A DNA stretch of 64,000 bases from Bacillus sp. EB106-08-02-XG196 (GCF_013396335.1 NZ_JABWSY010000004.1:62001-126000), one strand, 5' to 3'. Shown: positions 8,243 through 17,229, numbered from the stretch's first letter. The notes: generated by a model from the letters alone, not told the origin. Numbers and translations are program-made.

Positions 8243-9382
8243 TTATAGTGATTTCTCAATTGCCTGTTCAAATTGTGCAATAATATCATCTTCATGTTCG
8301 ATTCCTACTGAAATTCGAACAACTTCTTTGGTAATCCCCAATGCTTCACAGGCTTCTTGTGGGAGTGACCTGTGAGAAGTGGTTAATGGATGGGAAACCG
8401 TCGTTTCGACTCCGGCAAGTGTTGGCGCAATTTTGATCCAGGCCAATGAGCGAAAGAATTGATTGATATCGACCGTTTTTGAAAGCTCAATGGTTACCAT
8501 CGCACCAAAACCATCTTTATCTTGGTCAAAGGGATAATAGACTTTTTCAACAAAACGATTATGTGACAATGCTTCTGCTAATTTCTTTGCGTTACCGGAC
8601 TGAGCTTTCATTCTCAATGCTAGTGTTTTTAAACCACGGCACGTCAGCCATGCTTCAAACGGACTTACATTTGTACCAAGGTTTGCAATTTTCGTGCGTG
8701 CACTGGCAACTAAATCTTTTCTGCCAGTAAGAACCCCAATGGTTACGTCGCTATGCCCTCCAATATACTTGGTCGCGCTATGTACCACCAAATCAATTCC
8801 CATTTGGTATGGCTGACAATGGTAGGGAGTCGCAAATGTATTATCAACTAGTGTATTTAGCTGGTGCTTTTGGGCTAACTCTACAACTCCTTTGATATCC
8901 TCCACCCTTAATAAAGGATTTGTAATGGATTCAGTGTAAAGCAGTTTCGTATTTTCTTTAATTTCCTTTTCTACTTCAGCTAAATCTTGAAAGGAAACAA
9001 AGCTTGTTTCAATCCCAAAATGATTTAATTCTTCTTTCAGCATATGGTAACTGCCGCCATATAAATCATCTGCTGCAATAATATGGTCCCCGTTTTTCAC
9101 TACGGCTAATACACCCGCTAAAATTGCTGACAATCCTGATGACGCTGCAACACCTGCAGGCGCACCCTCAAGTCTTGCAACACCTTCTCCTAGTTCATCT
9201 GTATTCGGATTGCCTACACGTGAATAAAGATACTGACCATTCCCATGATAAAATCCTTCTAATTCATCAAGATCTTTAAAGGCAAATGCAGAGGTCTGAT
9301 AAATCGGTGTAACTTTACTTGCTATTTTACTATTACTTTTCTTCCTGCCATGTAAAATCTCTGTCTCAAATTTCTTCCCCAT
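8243..9382 (-). CDS. PLP-dependent trans-sulfuration enzyme (cystathionine beta/gamma-lyase or methionine gamma-lyase type)
   Basis: 379 residues of the Cys/Met-metabolism PLP family: 'YSRVGNPNTDELGEGVARLEG' cofactor-contact region, PLP lysine K205 in 'HSATKYIGGH', and 'DNTFATPY' before it. Substrate specificity among lyases and synthases of this family cannot be read reliably. It is transcribed alone with a clear SD (gagggtg), and no SAM riboswitch or T-box is visible upstream, unlike many Bacillus methionine-biosynthesis genes; a degradative role is therefore possible. Confidence 0.85.
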   Translation of the reverse strand: MGKKFETEILHGRKKSNSKIASKVTPIYQTSAFAFKDLDELEGFYHGNGQYLYSRVGNPNTDELGEGVARLEGAPAGVAASSGLSAILAGVLAVVKNGDHIIAADDLYGGSYHMLKEELNHFGIETSFVSFQDLAEVEKEIKENTKLLYTESITNPLLRVEDIKGVVELAQKHQLNTLVDNTFATPYHCQPYQMGIDLVVHSATKYIGGHSDVTIGVLTGRKDLVASARTKIANLGTNVSPFEAWLTCRGLKTLALRMKAQSGNAKKLAEALSHNRFVEKVYYPFDQDKDGFGAMVTIELSKTVDINQFFRSLAWIKIAPTLAGVETTVSHPLTTSHRSLPQEACEALGITKEVVRISVGIEHEDDIIAQFEQAIEKSL

Positions 9383-9559
9383 ATCAGCACCCTCTTCTTA
9401 ATTTACAAAATAGTTATTATATTGAAAATATCAATACCTGTAACTTTCGTCAATCTAAATATATTTCCAGATAATATTTTTTTTATAAATGGAACCATTA
9501 CATGATTTCGCTCTATTTGGAAAAAGTAATCCTATGAATATCTTATTGGAGGTCAACAA

Positions 9560-11092
9560 ATGAGTTCAACTGAAAATACCCACCAATTTCCGCGTACATA
9601 CTGGCGTGAAATAGAACTACCAACTTTTGAAAAGTTAAATGAGGATAAAACCGTAGATGTTGCCATTGTCGGGGCCGGAATTACGGGTATAACAGCTGCA
9701 TATTTACTTGCAAAAGAGGGTGTAAAGGTAGCGGTTATTGAGGCAGGAGGAGTCTTAAACGGGACAACAGGTCATACCACAGCTAAACTCACTGCTCAGC
9801 ATGAGTTGATTTACGATGAATTAATCGGTCATTTTGGTGAGGAAAAGGCAAAGCAATATTTCGAATCAGCCTCCAATGCTATTAAATTCGTTGAAACGGC
9901 TGTAAAAGAAAAAGGAATAGATTGTGACTTCAGTCAACAAGACGCCTATGTCTACGCTGCCTCTGACCAATATGCCCAGAAGTTGGAAACAGAGTGGTCT
10001 GCTTACCAAAAACTTGGAATCGATGGGGACTTAGTCGGTAACATTCCGTTTGATATTCAAATAAAATCAGCTTTGCTAATGCGAAATCAAGCTCAATATC
10101 ACCCGTTAAAGTTTTTAAAAGGGCTCCTAAATGAAGCTGTAAATGCAGGCTGTTCTTTTTATGAAAATACGGTAGCTGATACACTAGAGGATGAAGATAC
10201 GTCACAGCCAAAGGTAGTTACCAAGGATGGACATAGAGTTACCTGCAGTCACGTCATCATTGCTTCTCACTTCCCTTTTTACGATAAACCGGGCCTCTAT
10301 TTTGCAAGGATGTACGCTGATAGGTCCTATGCCATTGGGATTAAAACAGACATGAAGTACCCAGGGGGCATGTATATCAGTGCTGATAGTCCGACCAGGT
10401 CGATTCGCTATACACCGATCGAAGGTGGGAATCTCCTTATCCTTGGCGGTGAAAACCATAAAACTGGACAGGGTATGGATACGCTCAGACATTATCTCGC
10501 ACTTGAGTCATTTGCTAAGGAAGTCTTTGATTTATCTGAGTATCATTACCGCTGGTCGGCTCAGGATTTAGTTACATTGGATAATGTCCCTTATATCGGT
10601 CCAATTACACAAAATAAGGAGCATATTTTAGTGGCAACTGGCTATAAAAAATGGGGGATGACAACAGGAATACTTGCTGCCCATGTACTTACCGATTATA
10701 TTATGAATCGTGAAAATCCATATAAGGAATTGTATTCTCCATCACGTTTCGATGCAGACCCAGATATAAAATCAATAGTAACCACAAATGCGGACGTAGC
10801 TAAGCATTTAATAAAAGGCAAGCTTGAGTTTGTGCCAAAGGATCCTGGGGATTTGAAAAATGGAGAAGGATCGGTCGTCATGCATAATGGACAACGTGCA
10901 GGGGCTTATAAGGATGAAAATGGTAAGCTATATATTGTAGATACAACATGTACACATATAGGCTGTGAATGTGAATGGAATCATGCAGAAAAATCATGGG
11001 ATTGCCCATGTCATGGTTCAAGGTTTTCGTATGCAGGCGACGTAATTGAAGGACCAGCTAAGAAGCCGCTTAAGTATGTCGGGGATAAATAA
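9560..11092 (+). CDS. FAD-dependent oxidoreductase with C-terminal Rieske domain (YhfW-like)
   Basis: 510 residues. The N-terminal DAO-type FAD domain starts with the dinucleotide-binding motif 'VAIVGAGITGITAAYLL' (about 32-50). The C-terminal ~100 residues form a Rieske [2Fe-2S] domain with ligands in 'CTHIGCECEW' and 'CPCHGSRFSYAGD'. B. subtilis YhfW has the same architecture and length. Electron transfer from flavin to the Rieske cluster is inferred from the fusion; substrate is unknown. Good SD (ttggaggt) and a terminator just after the stop. Confidence 0.9.
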   Translation: MSSTENTHQFPRTYWREIELPTFEKLNEDKTVDVAIVGAGITGITAAYLLAKEGVKVAVIEAGGVLNGTTGHTTAKLTAQHELIYDELIGHFGEEKAKQYFESASNAIKFVETAVKEKGIDCDFSQQDAYVYAASDQYAQKLETEWSAYQKLGIDGDLVGNIPFDIQIKSALLMRNQAQYHPLKFLKGLLNEAVNAGCSFYENTVADTLEDEDTSQPKVVTKDGHRVTCSHVIIASHFPFYDKPGLYFARMYADRSYAIGIKTDMKYPGGMYISADSPTRSIRYTPIEGGNLLILGGENHKTGQGMDTLRHYLALESFAKEVFDLSEYHYRWSAQDLVTLDNVPYIGPITQNKEHILVATGYKKWGMTTGILAAHVLTDYIMNRENPYKELYSPSRFDADPDIKSIVTTNADVAKHLIKGKLEFVPKDPGDLKNGEGSVVMHNGQRAGAYKDENGKLYIVDTTCTHIGCECEWNHAEKSWDCPCHGSRFSYAGDVIEGPAKKPLKYVGDK

Positions 11093-11099
11093 TACGAAT

Positions 11100-11130
11100 T
11101 AAACACGCCTCCTAAAGCAGGAGGCGTGTT
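11100..11130. terminator. Terminator after the FAD/Rieske gene
   Basis: Perfect arms aaacacgcctcct / aggaggcgtgtt with a short loop, ending next to the stop codon of the convergent short ORF. Confidence 0.8.
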
Positions 11131-11133
11131 CCT

Positions 11134-11268
11134 TTATTTACCGTGCGGACGATTCTGTTTTAACTCTTCACCTGTTGAAAACTCAACAAGTTCAGCGCTG
11201 TTTTTCATTCCCTTTTTACGATTGTTATTTCTCTGAGCATTGGCATTACCGAGTTTCGTTCTTCCCAC
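11134..11268 (-). CDS. Small basic hypothetical protein (44 residues)
   Basis: GTG at 11268 with SD aaaggaga seven bases upstream; stop at 11134-11136. The product is rich in Lys, Arg, Asn and Gln ('NAQRNNNRKKGMKNS') and ends 'LKQNRPHGK'. Small basic proteins of this sort in Bacillus are often spore-associated, but I do not recognise a specific family. SD quality and tight placement between terminators support it as real. Confidence 0.6.
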   Translation of the reverse strand: MGRTKLGNANAQRNNNRKKGMKNSAELVEFSTGEELKQNRPHGK

Positions 11269-11323
11269 ACTATCATCTCCTTTTAGAGAAATTCATAAAT
11301 AGTATGAGTGAAAATATATGAAG

Positions 11324-12793
11324 TTATTCTACCCTAAAAACTGGTGCTTTACGGAACTTTGTCAGCTGTTCAAACGCATAGGCAGCTTCAATCAGCTGTG
11401 GTTCACTATAAGCGGTTCCCGCAAAGGTTATTCCAACAGGTTCACCTTCTGAGGTATACCCAGCAGGAACAGCAATTGTTGGATAACCAGCTTTTGCACT
11501 AATATGTGAACCTTCTTCGCTAGGGAAAAGAATCGCATCCAGTTGATACTTCTCTAACGCATAATCAATACCCCGCTTGGTTGAATGATAATCATCAAAT
11601 TCCAATGCTTTTACATATTCTGCTTCCGTTAATGAACCACTAGTTGCATCTGAATTAATTAATACCGCCTGTCCATACTTAAGCATTTGTTCTTCATTTT
11701 CATTATTAAACTGAATTAAATCTTTTAACGTTCTAATGGATATAGATGGGTGAAGACTGTTTAAATAAGCATTTAAGTCCGGTTTAAATTCATAAGTTAA
11801 AACATCATAAGACCATTTTTCCCGAGCAGACGGAATTTCTAAAGGTTCAATAATTTCTGCTCCTGCTGCCTCTAAAATTGCCACAGCTTCATGATAAATT
11901 TTTTGCTTTTCTTCACTAACCTGTTCGATGAATCCTTCTGAAGCAATTCCAATTCTTTTCCCCTTGAGTCCGTCCTTACGTAAATGCTCTGTAAAGTCCT
12001 TCTCCACAAGTGGATTTGTTCTTGTTATTGCATCGTCCTCGTCTCTCCCTGTTATAGCATTCAATAGAAGTGCCGCATCCCGAACACTTCTAGCCATAGG
12101 CCCTGCTGTATCCTGTGTATGCGCAATTGGAATGATTCCTTTCCTGCTGATCAACCCTACTGTCGGTTTGATTCCGACTAATGAGTTTTGACAGGCTGGA
12201 TTTAAAATCGAACCAGAGGTTTCCGTGCCAATCGATGCTGCCGCTAAATTTGCCGCAATGGCTGCACCTGAACCAGAACTAGAACCGCCAACATCAAATT
12301 TATCCGGTCCATATGGATTCAGCACCTGACCGCCTCTTGAGCTATAGCCGCTTTTCATCCCAATTGCCATAAAGTTTGCCCACTCAGTCATATTTGTTTT
12401 CCCAAGAATGACAACTCCTGCTTTCCGTAACTGTTCTGCCACATAAGAATCCTGTAAGGCAATCGATTCCTTTAAAGCTAAAGAACCTGCACTCGTATGC
12501 ATTTTATCAGCTGTATCAATATTATCTTTTAGTAAAATCGGAATCCCGTGCAACGCACTGCGTGGTCCCGTTTCCTTTCTTTCAGCATCAAGAGCTGCAG
12601 CGATATGCAGCGCATCTGGGTTCACCTCAATGATTGAATGAATCCTTTTATCATAAACAGAAATTCTATGTAGATACATCATCACAAGTTCTTTAGATGT
12701 AAGCTCTCCGTTAGTCATCTTTTCCTGCATTTGCGTAATTGTGGCTTCTTCAATCCACTCATTCAAGTATTTCTTTAACTTATAATTTTCCAT
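11324..12793 (-). CDS. Amidase signature family enzyme
   Basis: 489 residues with the Ser-cisSer-Lys triad of the amidase signature family: lysine in 'PILLKDNID', and the glycine/serine-rich stretch 'GGSSSGSGAAIAA' followed by 'GTETSGSILNPA' carrying the two serines. Related enzymes hydrolyse amides; GatA is a distant paralogue, but no gatC/gatB neighbours are present, so this is a stand-alone amidase of unknown substrate. SD caggggggt before ATG. Confidence 0.85.
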   Translation of the reverse strand: MENYKLKKYLNEWIEEATITQMQEKMTNGELTSKELVMMYLHRISVYDKRIHSIIEVNPDALHIAAALDAERKETGPRSALHGIPILLKDNIDTADKMHTSAGSLALKESIALQDSYVAEQLRKAGVVILGKTNMTEWANFMAIGMKSGYSSRGGQVLNPYGPDKFDVGGSSSGSGAAIAANLAAASIGTETSGSILNPACQNSLVGIKPTVGLISRKGIIPIAHTQDTAGPMARSVRDAALLLNAITGRDEDDAITRTNPLVEKDFTEHLRKDGLKGKRIGIASEGFIEQVSEEKQKIYHEAVAILEAAGAEIIEPLEIPSAREKWSYDVLTYEFKPDLNAYLNSLHPSISIRTLKDLIQFNNENEEQMLKYGQAVLINSDATSGSLTEAEYVKALEFDDYHSTKRGIDYALEKYQLDAILFPSEEGSHISAKAGYPTIAVPAGYTSEGEPVGITFAGTAYSEPQLIEAAYAFEQLTKFRKAPVFRVE

Positions 12794-12847
12794 GATAACC
12801 CCCCTGTTGATAAAATTCTACAAAATCTAAGAAAATCCTGCAAAAGC

Positions 12848-12876
12848 AAAAGACAGCAGGTAATCCCCACTGTCTT
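12848..12876 (-). terminator. Terminator after the helicase gene
   Basis: On the minus strand, arms aagacag/ctgtctt enclose a partly paired loop and are followed by 'tttgctttt', between the helicase stop and the amidase start. Confidence 0.6.
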
Positions 12877-12879
12877 CAA

Positions 12880-14016
12880 TCAACGCCTTGCCTTTTGTTC
12901 CGGTTCAGCAATTTGCCCTTTATAAAATATTCTCTTATTAGGCGTGACATTAAGTTCCTGGCAATATCGTTTTAATTCTCTCTCTTCTCGCTCCGTCACT
13001 AATGAAATGACGGTACCATCCGCACCCATTCTTCCTGTTCTGCCTGCTCTATGGACATATTGGGCAATGTCCCTCGGAAAGTCTACATGGACCACATGAG
13101 TGACACCCTGTATATCCAATCCACGTGCTGCTACGTCTGTAGCGATTAGCATTTTCGTTTTACCATCACGGAAAGCTTTAAGCTCTGCCTGTCGTTCTAA
13201 TTTCTTCATGTCACTATGTAGAATTCCGGATGACAATTCTTTAAAATTGAATTTTTCTTTGTACACTTGAATTTCGCCAATATCATTAATAAATGCAAGG
13301 GCTTTGATGTTTTCTAAACGGACGATTTTTTCAAGAAGCTTAATCTTATCTCTTGGTTCAGCTAGAAAATAGATATGCTCAACATCTCCAGAAGAAGCCA
13401 GCTCATCCTTTTCTATCCGCAGGATTTCAGGTTCATTCGTAATTTCCTTTGCTAATTTCTCCGTTCCAGCCTTCATCGTTGCTGAGAATAAAACAACTTG
13501 CCGATCACCCATCGTTGATTTAACAATATTTTGGACCGTATTAATATGCTCTGGAATCAGCAGTTGATCGCCTTCATCCAAAACGACTAGCTTCACCTCG
13601 TGCATTTTCACCTTTTTCTGTTTGATTAATTCAAATAATCGCCCAGGCGTAGCAAAAATAACATGGGGACGCTTTTTCAATTTTTCAAGTTGGCGTTTTA
13701 CGTTTGCCCCGCCTATAATGGAGGTGCCTCTTACTCCACTGCCTTCAGACCATTTTTGAAATTCTGAATAAACTTGCATGACCAATTCCTGTGAAGATGC
13801 AAGAACAACAGCTTGCAGTGATTGTGAATTAGATTCAATTTTATTTAATAACGGCAGTAAATAAGCAAGTGTTTTGCCTGTGCCTGTAGGTGATTCTGCG
13901 ATTAAATCTTTTCCATCAAGAATTAGAGGAATGGCCGCTTCTTGAATAGAAGTTGCATTTTGAAAACCTGACTTTTCCCATGCTTCCTGTAAAAAAGGGT
14001 TTAAGGTATTTAACAT
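12880..14016 (-). CDS. yfmL: DEAD-box ATP-dependent RNA helicase (YfmL-like)
   Basis: 378 residues, two RecA domains: Q-motif region near 'FQNATSIQEAAIP', Walker A 'ESPTGTGKT', motif II as 'LDEGD' instead of the usual DEAD, motif III 'SAT', and motif VI 'HRAGRTGR'. There is almost no C-terminal extension, which fits the short YfmL (about 376 residues) rather than CshA/CshB/DeaD. YfmL is linked to ribosome assembly in B. subtilis. SD aaaaggag before ATG. Confidence 0.85.
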   Translation of the reverse strand: MLNTLNPFLQEAWEKSGFQNATSIQEAAIPLILDGKDLIAESPTGTGKTLAYLLPLLNKIESNSQSLQAVVLASSQELVMQVYSEFQKWSEGSGVRGTSIIGGANVKRQLEKLKKRPHVIFATPGRLFELIKQKKVKMHEVKLVVLDEGDQLLIPEHINTVQNIVKSTMGDRQVVLFSATMKAGTEKLAKEITNEPEILRIEKDELASSGDVEHIYFLAEPRDKIKLLEKIVRLENIKALAFINDIGEIQVYKEKFNFKELSSGILHSDMKKLERQAELKAFRDGKTKMLIATDVAARGLDIQGVTHVVHVDFPRDIAQYVHRAGRTGRMGADGTVISLVTEREERELKRYCQELNVTPNKRIFYKGQIAEPEQKARR

Positions 14017-14130
14017 TTCGGACTCCTTTTTTTATCTCATTTCTACATATTATATCCATACATGCATCTGATACTAACCTATTTACTAAAATGTGTCTAT
14101 AAAAAACCCATTCCCCCGGTCATCCTAAGC

Positions 14131-14284
14131 GCTGGAGTTACCCAAATCCTTTTTGAACTTTCTTTTCGGTCACTCCAGATGGGCTGGAGTGACCCAAATC
14201 CTTTTTGAACTTCCTTTTCGGTCACTCCAGGTGGGCTGGAGTGACCCAAATCCTTTTGAGCTTCCTTTTCGGTCACTCCAACTC
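14131..14284. repeat. Tandem repeat, three 52-bp units with dyad symmetry
   Basis: Units start at 14131, 14183 and 14235 with 'gctggagt(t/g)accc' and end with 'ttcggtcactcca'. Units 1 and 2 are 52 bp; unit 3 has lost one T. Within each unit ggagtgacc is answered by ggtcactcc, so each copy can form a hairpin. The 79-codon minus-strand frame across it is only the repeat translated and is not a gene. Confidence 0.85.
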
Positions 14285-14354
14285 CCCTTTTTCTATCTAC
14301 TCTCTTAAAATTGAAAAAGCACATGCCCAATGTCATGTACTTTTAGTTAATCCG

Positions 14355-15194
14355 TTAGTTCGTATATCGGCTATTTTTCGGCATAGCCATTTCTCTGAAA
14401 TTGGCTGTTAAATAGCTTAGATTCTCTCTTAATTCTTCACCATTCATTGGAAGCCCATGCCCGGTTACGGCTATTTCTGGCTTCAAAGCCTCTAGTTTTT
14501 TAACGGATTGATAGGCGGCCTCCCAATCGGTTGTGTAATATCGAGGCGGCCCGCTTATTTCCTGTGTTTGCGTTAATACCTTATATAGTGATTCTTGTTT
14601 CACTGTGACAAAGGCATCCCCAGCTATTAGTGCTCGATCCTCTTCCCGAAATAATGACACATGACCAGGAGTATGCCCTGGGGTATGAATCCATTTCCAA
14701 CCAGGCATATGAGGGATTGAACCATCTTGTGGAAAAGCCTTTACCTGTTCCCCTATATTAATTCCATGATTCGGAAACATCGGGGACAATTTTGCCACGA
14801 TTCCTGCGTCGACACTTGGATCCCCTGGCGGGTAATCCTTTTTGCCCGTTAAATAAGGAATCTCCAACTCATGTGCATAAACAGGAACCCGCCAATTTTC
14901 TAGAAGTTCAACCAGCGAACCTACATGATCAAAATGACCATGAGTCAAAATGATGGCACTTGGTCGTGCCTGTTCTCCGAAATGTTCTGCAATCATTTCG
15001 ATAATTTCATCTGCACTCTTAGGCATACCTGCATCGACAAGTACAAATTCATTCTCATTACCCACTAAAGCTAGGTTGACGATTTGATTTGTATAACTAA
15101 ACACATCAGGCAAAACGGCAATGCCCATTCCGCCGCCAATAGAGGTCATCGGTAGAAATGCCCCTTCAAACTTGCTGTCCTGATTTTGCTGCAA
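14355..15194 (-). CDS. MBL-fold metallo-hydrolase
   Basis: 279 residues with the metallo-beta-lactamase zinc motifs in order: 'THGHFDHVG' (HxHxDH), 'HTPGHTPGHVSLF', 'IAGDAF', and 'VTGHGLPM'. These bind a dinuclear metal centre in hydrolases such as glyoxalase II and lactonases; the substrate is not evident. The start is TTG at 15194 behind a G-rich SD (ggggggatttt). It lies alone downstream of the flavodoxin/HMA pair. Confidence 0.85.
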   Translation of the reverse strand: MQQNQDSKFEGAFLPMTSIGGGMGIAVLPDVFSYTNQIVNLALVGNENEFVLVDAGMPKSADEIIEMIAEHFGEQARPSAIILTHGHFDHVGSLVELLENWRVPVYAHELEIPYLTGKKDYPPGDPSVDAGIVAKLSPMFPNHGINIGEQVKAFPQDGSIPHMPGWKWIHTPGHTPGHVSLFREEDRALIAGDAFVTVKQESLYKVLTQTQEISGPPRYYTTDWEAAYQSVKKLEALKPEIAVTGHGLPMNGEELRENLSYLTANFREMAMPKNSRYTN

Positions 15195-15243
15195 AAAAAT
15201 CCCCCCTGTTTTTATTTATTATTTAACAGAGAGGATTAATCTA

Positions 15244-15453
15244 TTAATCAAATGTTCTTATTGACAATTTATGAATGGTGGAATTAATTTCTTCAGATTC
15301 AATAATCGCTTCATTATAGTTAATTTCAATTTTACCACTGCCTGCTAAAATCTTTACCTTCTCTATCCCGTTATACCTTTTTATTTTCCTTTTGATTTTC
15401 CCAATACACCCAGAGCAGGCAACATCATTAAGAGACAACTGAATTATACTCAT
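15244..15453 (-). CDS. Heavy-metal-associated (HMA) domain protein
   Basis: 69 residues with the ferredoxin-like HMA pattern and a single metal-binding motif 'CSGCIGK' (CxxC) near residues 13-17, as in CopZ-like chaperones. It overlaps the end of the flavodoxin gene by 26 bp and has its own SD (aaaggaga), so the two are co-translated. Which metal it binds is not shown; a CopD-like gene lies 2 kb away in the same redox island. Confidence 0.8.
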   Translation of the reverse strand: MSIIQLSLNDVACSGCIGKIKRKIKRYNGIEKVKILAGSGKIEINYNEAIIESEEINSTIHKLSIRTFD

Positions 15454-15913
15454 CTGAATCTCTCCTTTTTATCATGGCAGCTCCAAAAGATTTGCCAAAG
15501 TTAATACAAATTTCTTTGTCCGCACTAGAAGGGGTTTTTTCAATTTTCAATCCACTGTTAACGACCTTTGCACCTAGATTCTCTAGTTTTTCTGATAGAA
15601 TCTCAACGGCACGGCCTACATGCTCATATGAAAAATCACAGGACCCAAAGGCTGCTGCTATTTTATCTTGTAAGTTTAAGCCATCCATGTCTTCATAAAA
15701 ATCTATAAACTCATCCGGAAGTTCACCATCACCCCAAGTATAGGCACCCAGCAGGATGCCATTGTAGTTTTGAAGTTCATTCACATCTACCTCTAATATA
15801 TCCTTCATTTCAACATCACTACCTGACAGTTGAATTCCTTCAGCTATTAAGTGTGCTATTTCCTCAGTATTACCAGTCATACTCGCATATACAATTAAAC
15901 AAGCTGTATTCAT
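15428..15913 (-). CDS. Flavodoxin
   Basis: 161 residues, short-chain flavodoxin fold. The FMN phosphate loop 'YASMTGNTEEIAHLI' is at the N-terminus, with aromatic loops 'GAYTWGDGELPDEF' and 'FGSCDFSYEHVG'. It replaces ferredoxin as a low-potential electron carrier in many bacteria. It is divergent from the FNR-type regulator and two FNR-box-like sites lie 54-84 bp upstream of its start, so anaerobic control is likely. SD aagaggtg before ATG. Confidence 0.9.
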   Translation of the reverse strand: MNTACLIVYASMTGNTEEIAHLIAEGIQLSGSDVEMKDILEVDVNELQNYNGILLGAYTWGDGELPDEFIDFYEDMDGLNLQDKIAAAFGSCDFSYEHVGRAVEILSEKLENLGAKVVNSGLKIEKTPSSADKEICINFGKSFGAAMIKRRDSDEYNSVVS

Positions 15914-15966
15914 TCATAATCACCTCTTGTTTTTCTTAATCTTATAAGAAATCCGGAAAAGAAACA

Positions 15967-15980
15967 TTGACTTACATCAA
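15967..15980. promoter_or_regulatory. FNR-box-like palindrome 1 (flavodoxin/fnr intergenic)
   Basis: TTGAC-TTAC-ATCAA, nine of ten positions of the FNR consensus TTGAT-N4-ATCAA, in the divergent promoter region between the flavodoxin and FNR-type genes. Confidence 0.7.
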
Positions 15981-15983
15981 GAG

Positions 15984-15997
15984 TTGATTTGAATCAC
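15984..15997. promoter_or_regulatory. FNR-box-like palindrome 2 (flavodoxin/fnr intergenic)
   Basis: TTGAT-TTGA-ATCAC, nine of ten consensus positions, with its centre 17 bp from the first site. Its distance to the AT-rich stretch near 16020-16032 is compatible with a class II activator position for the FNR gene itself. Confidence 0.65.
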
Positions 15998-16062
15998 TAC
16001 AAAAACGAATAAAGAAAGATAAACTATATAGTAACGAATACTTTAAGGGAGTGGTTATAATC

Positions 16063-16761
16063 GTGTGTTGTGAAAATTGCTCTCATGAATCATCCTGTCT
16101 TATCACTGTTCCTGTTTTTAAAGGGCTGAATGCGGAGGATATTCAGCAATTACGAAAGGTAACACGCAGCCGAATGGCACATAAAGGAGAATATATTTTT
16201 AGAGAAGGGGAACGTTCTAGTACGTTATTTGTTGTCAAAGAAGGACTGATTAAATTAACGAAAACATCTGCAGACGGAAAAGAACAAATTGTTCGGCTTC
16301 TGTTTCCTGGAGATTTTTTTGGCCTATATTCTCTTTTAAGAGATGAAAAACATTATATAAATGCTGAAACCGTCCAACAAACGATGATTTGTTCAATAGA
16401 AAAAGCTGACTTTTTAAAAACAATAGAGGGTAATTCTGATATGGCATTCCGCTTTTTAGTGGCGATGAACGACCGTCTTTATGAAGCAGATGAATCCATG
16501 GGGAATCTAAGTTTAATGGAAGTGGAACAAAGACTGGCAAAGGCTCTTCTACTCTTCCATGAAAAAATGAACATCCAGAATGAGGCATTTACGCTGCCGA
16601 TTACAAAGAAAGATTTAGCAAGTTTTATTGGAACAACCCCAGAATCTGTAAGCAGAAAGCTTTTGACTTTTATGTCGAAAAATATTATTCGCATGGAGGG
16701 TCAGAGGCAGTTACAGATCCTAGAGCTTGGCCAACTAAAAAGGATATCTGAATTTGGTTAA
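16063..16761 (+). CDS. Crp/Fnr family regulator with E. coli-type FNR iron-sulfur ligands
   Basis: With the GTG at 16063 (SD aagggagtgg eight bases upstream; a GTG at 16051 abuts the SD and is less likely) the product has 232 residues. N-terminal cysteines C3, C6 and C12 form CX2CX5C, the arrangement of the [4Fe-4S] oxygen sensor of E. coli FNR, and C110 in 'TMICSIEK' aligns with the fourth ligand. A cNMP-type beta-barrel is followed by a Crp-type HTH whose recognition helix 'TPESVSRKLL' has the ExxSR pattern that reads TTGAT-N4-ATCAA. Such sites occur on both sides of the gene. B. subtilis Fnr instead has its cluster ligands at the C-terminus. Confidence 0.85.
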   Translation: MCCENCSHESSCLITVPVFKGLNAEDIQQLRKVTRSRMAHKGEYIFREGERSSTLFVVKEGLIKLTKTSADGKEQIVRLLFPGDFFGLYSLLRDEKHYINAETVQQTMICSIEKADFLKTIEGNSDMAFRFLVAMNDRLYEADESMGNLSLMEVEQRLAKALLLFHEKMNIQNEAFTLPITKKDLASFIGTTPESVSRKLLTFMSKNIIRMEGQRQLQILELGQLKRISEFG

Positions 16762-17012
16762 ATTTCATTCAATTTTATTGCCATGAGACGAAAGTGTGCT
16801 GGCTCGATTTCATTTACAATCGCATTCATTCCTAAGGATTGAAAGGTCGCTACCAGCGGTTCCCCACGATGTGGTAAATGAATTTCAAATATGGTACCCA
16901 CAGGTGCTGACTTTACAAAATTTATGATTTCCCGTCGTGGATGTTCGCCCTTTAACACTCTCTCGCGAATATCTATGACGGCTCTTTGATTTTCTATTTG
17001 GAAGCTGCTCAT
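16758..17012 (-). CDS. DUF2249 domain protein
   Basis: 84 residues covering one DUF2249 domain ('IDIRERVLKGEHPRREIINFV', 'FEIHLPHRGEPL'), a TusA-like small fold often found with genes of anaerobic or NO/nitrite metabolism. It converges on the FNR-type gene with a 4-bp overlap. A perfect FNR box lies upstream with its centre about 41.5 bp from the start point expected for a TACACT -10 (17047-17052). Function unknown. Confidence 0.8.
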   Translation of the reverse strand: MSSFQIENQRAVIDIRERVLKGEHPRREIINFVKSAPVGTIFEIHLPHRGEPLVATFQSLGMNAIVNEIEPAHFRLMAIKLNEI

Positions 17013-17074
17013 CTTTTAACATCTCCTATTGAGTAAGATTATTTCCAGTGTAACACCCTTTGGTATTTTGAAAA

Positions 17075-17088
17075 TTGATTTATATCAA
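17075..17088. promoter_or_regulatory. Perfect FNR box (DUF2249/copD intergenic)
   Basis: TTGAT-TTAT-ATCAA matches the FNR consensus at all ten positions. A -10 candidate TACACT on the minus strand (17047-17052) places it near -41.5 of the DUF2249 gene, a class II activator position. The plus-strand gene starts 142 bp away. Confidence 0.78.
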
Positions 17089-17229
17089 GTTCAACTATGT
17101 TTTTAGTATATAAGATTAGGTAATATTAATATTTGAACGTATTGTGAACATTATCTTTAATTCGATATAACTTATTCTAATTGGTGGTAGAATGAAGAAC
17201 AGCAAGATAACAATATATCGGAGTTGAAA

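Noticed and set aside
9420..9450. FNR-like dyad ttgaaaatatcaa before the FAD/Rieske gene
   Set aside because: It is 13 bp, one base short of the FNR spacing, in an AT-rich region where such dyads arise by chance.
14097..14336. 79-codon minus-strand ORF over the 52-bp repeats
   Set aside because: The translation only mirrors the DNA repeat, has no good SD, and changes character outside the repeat.
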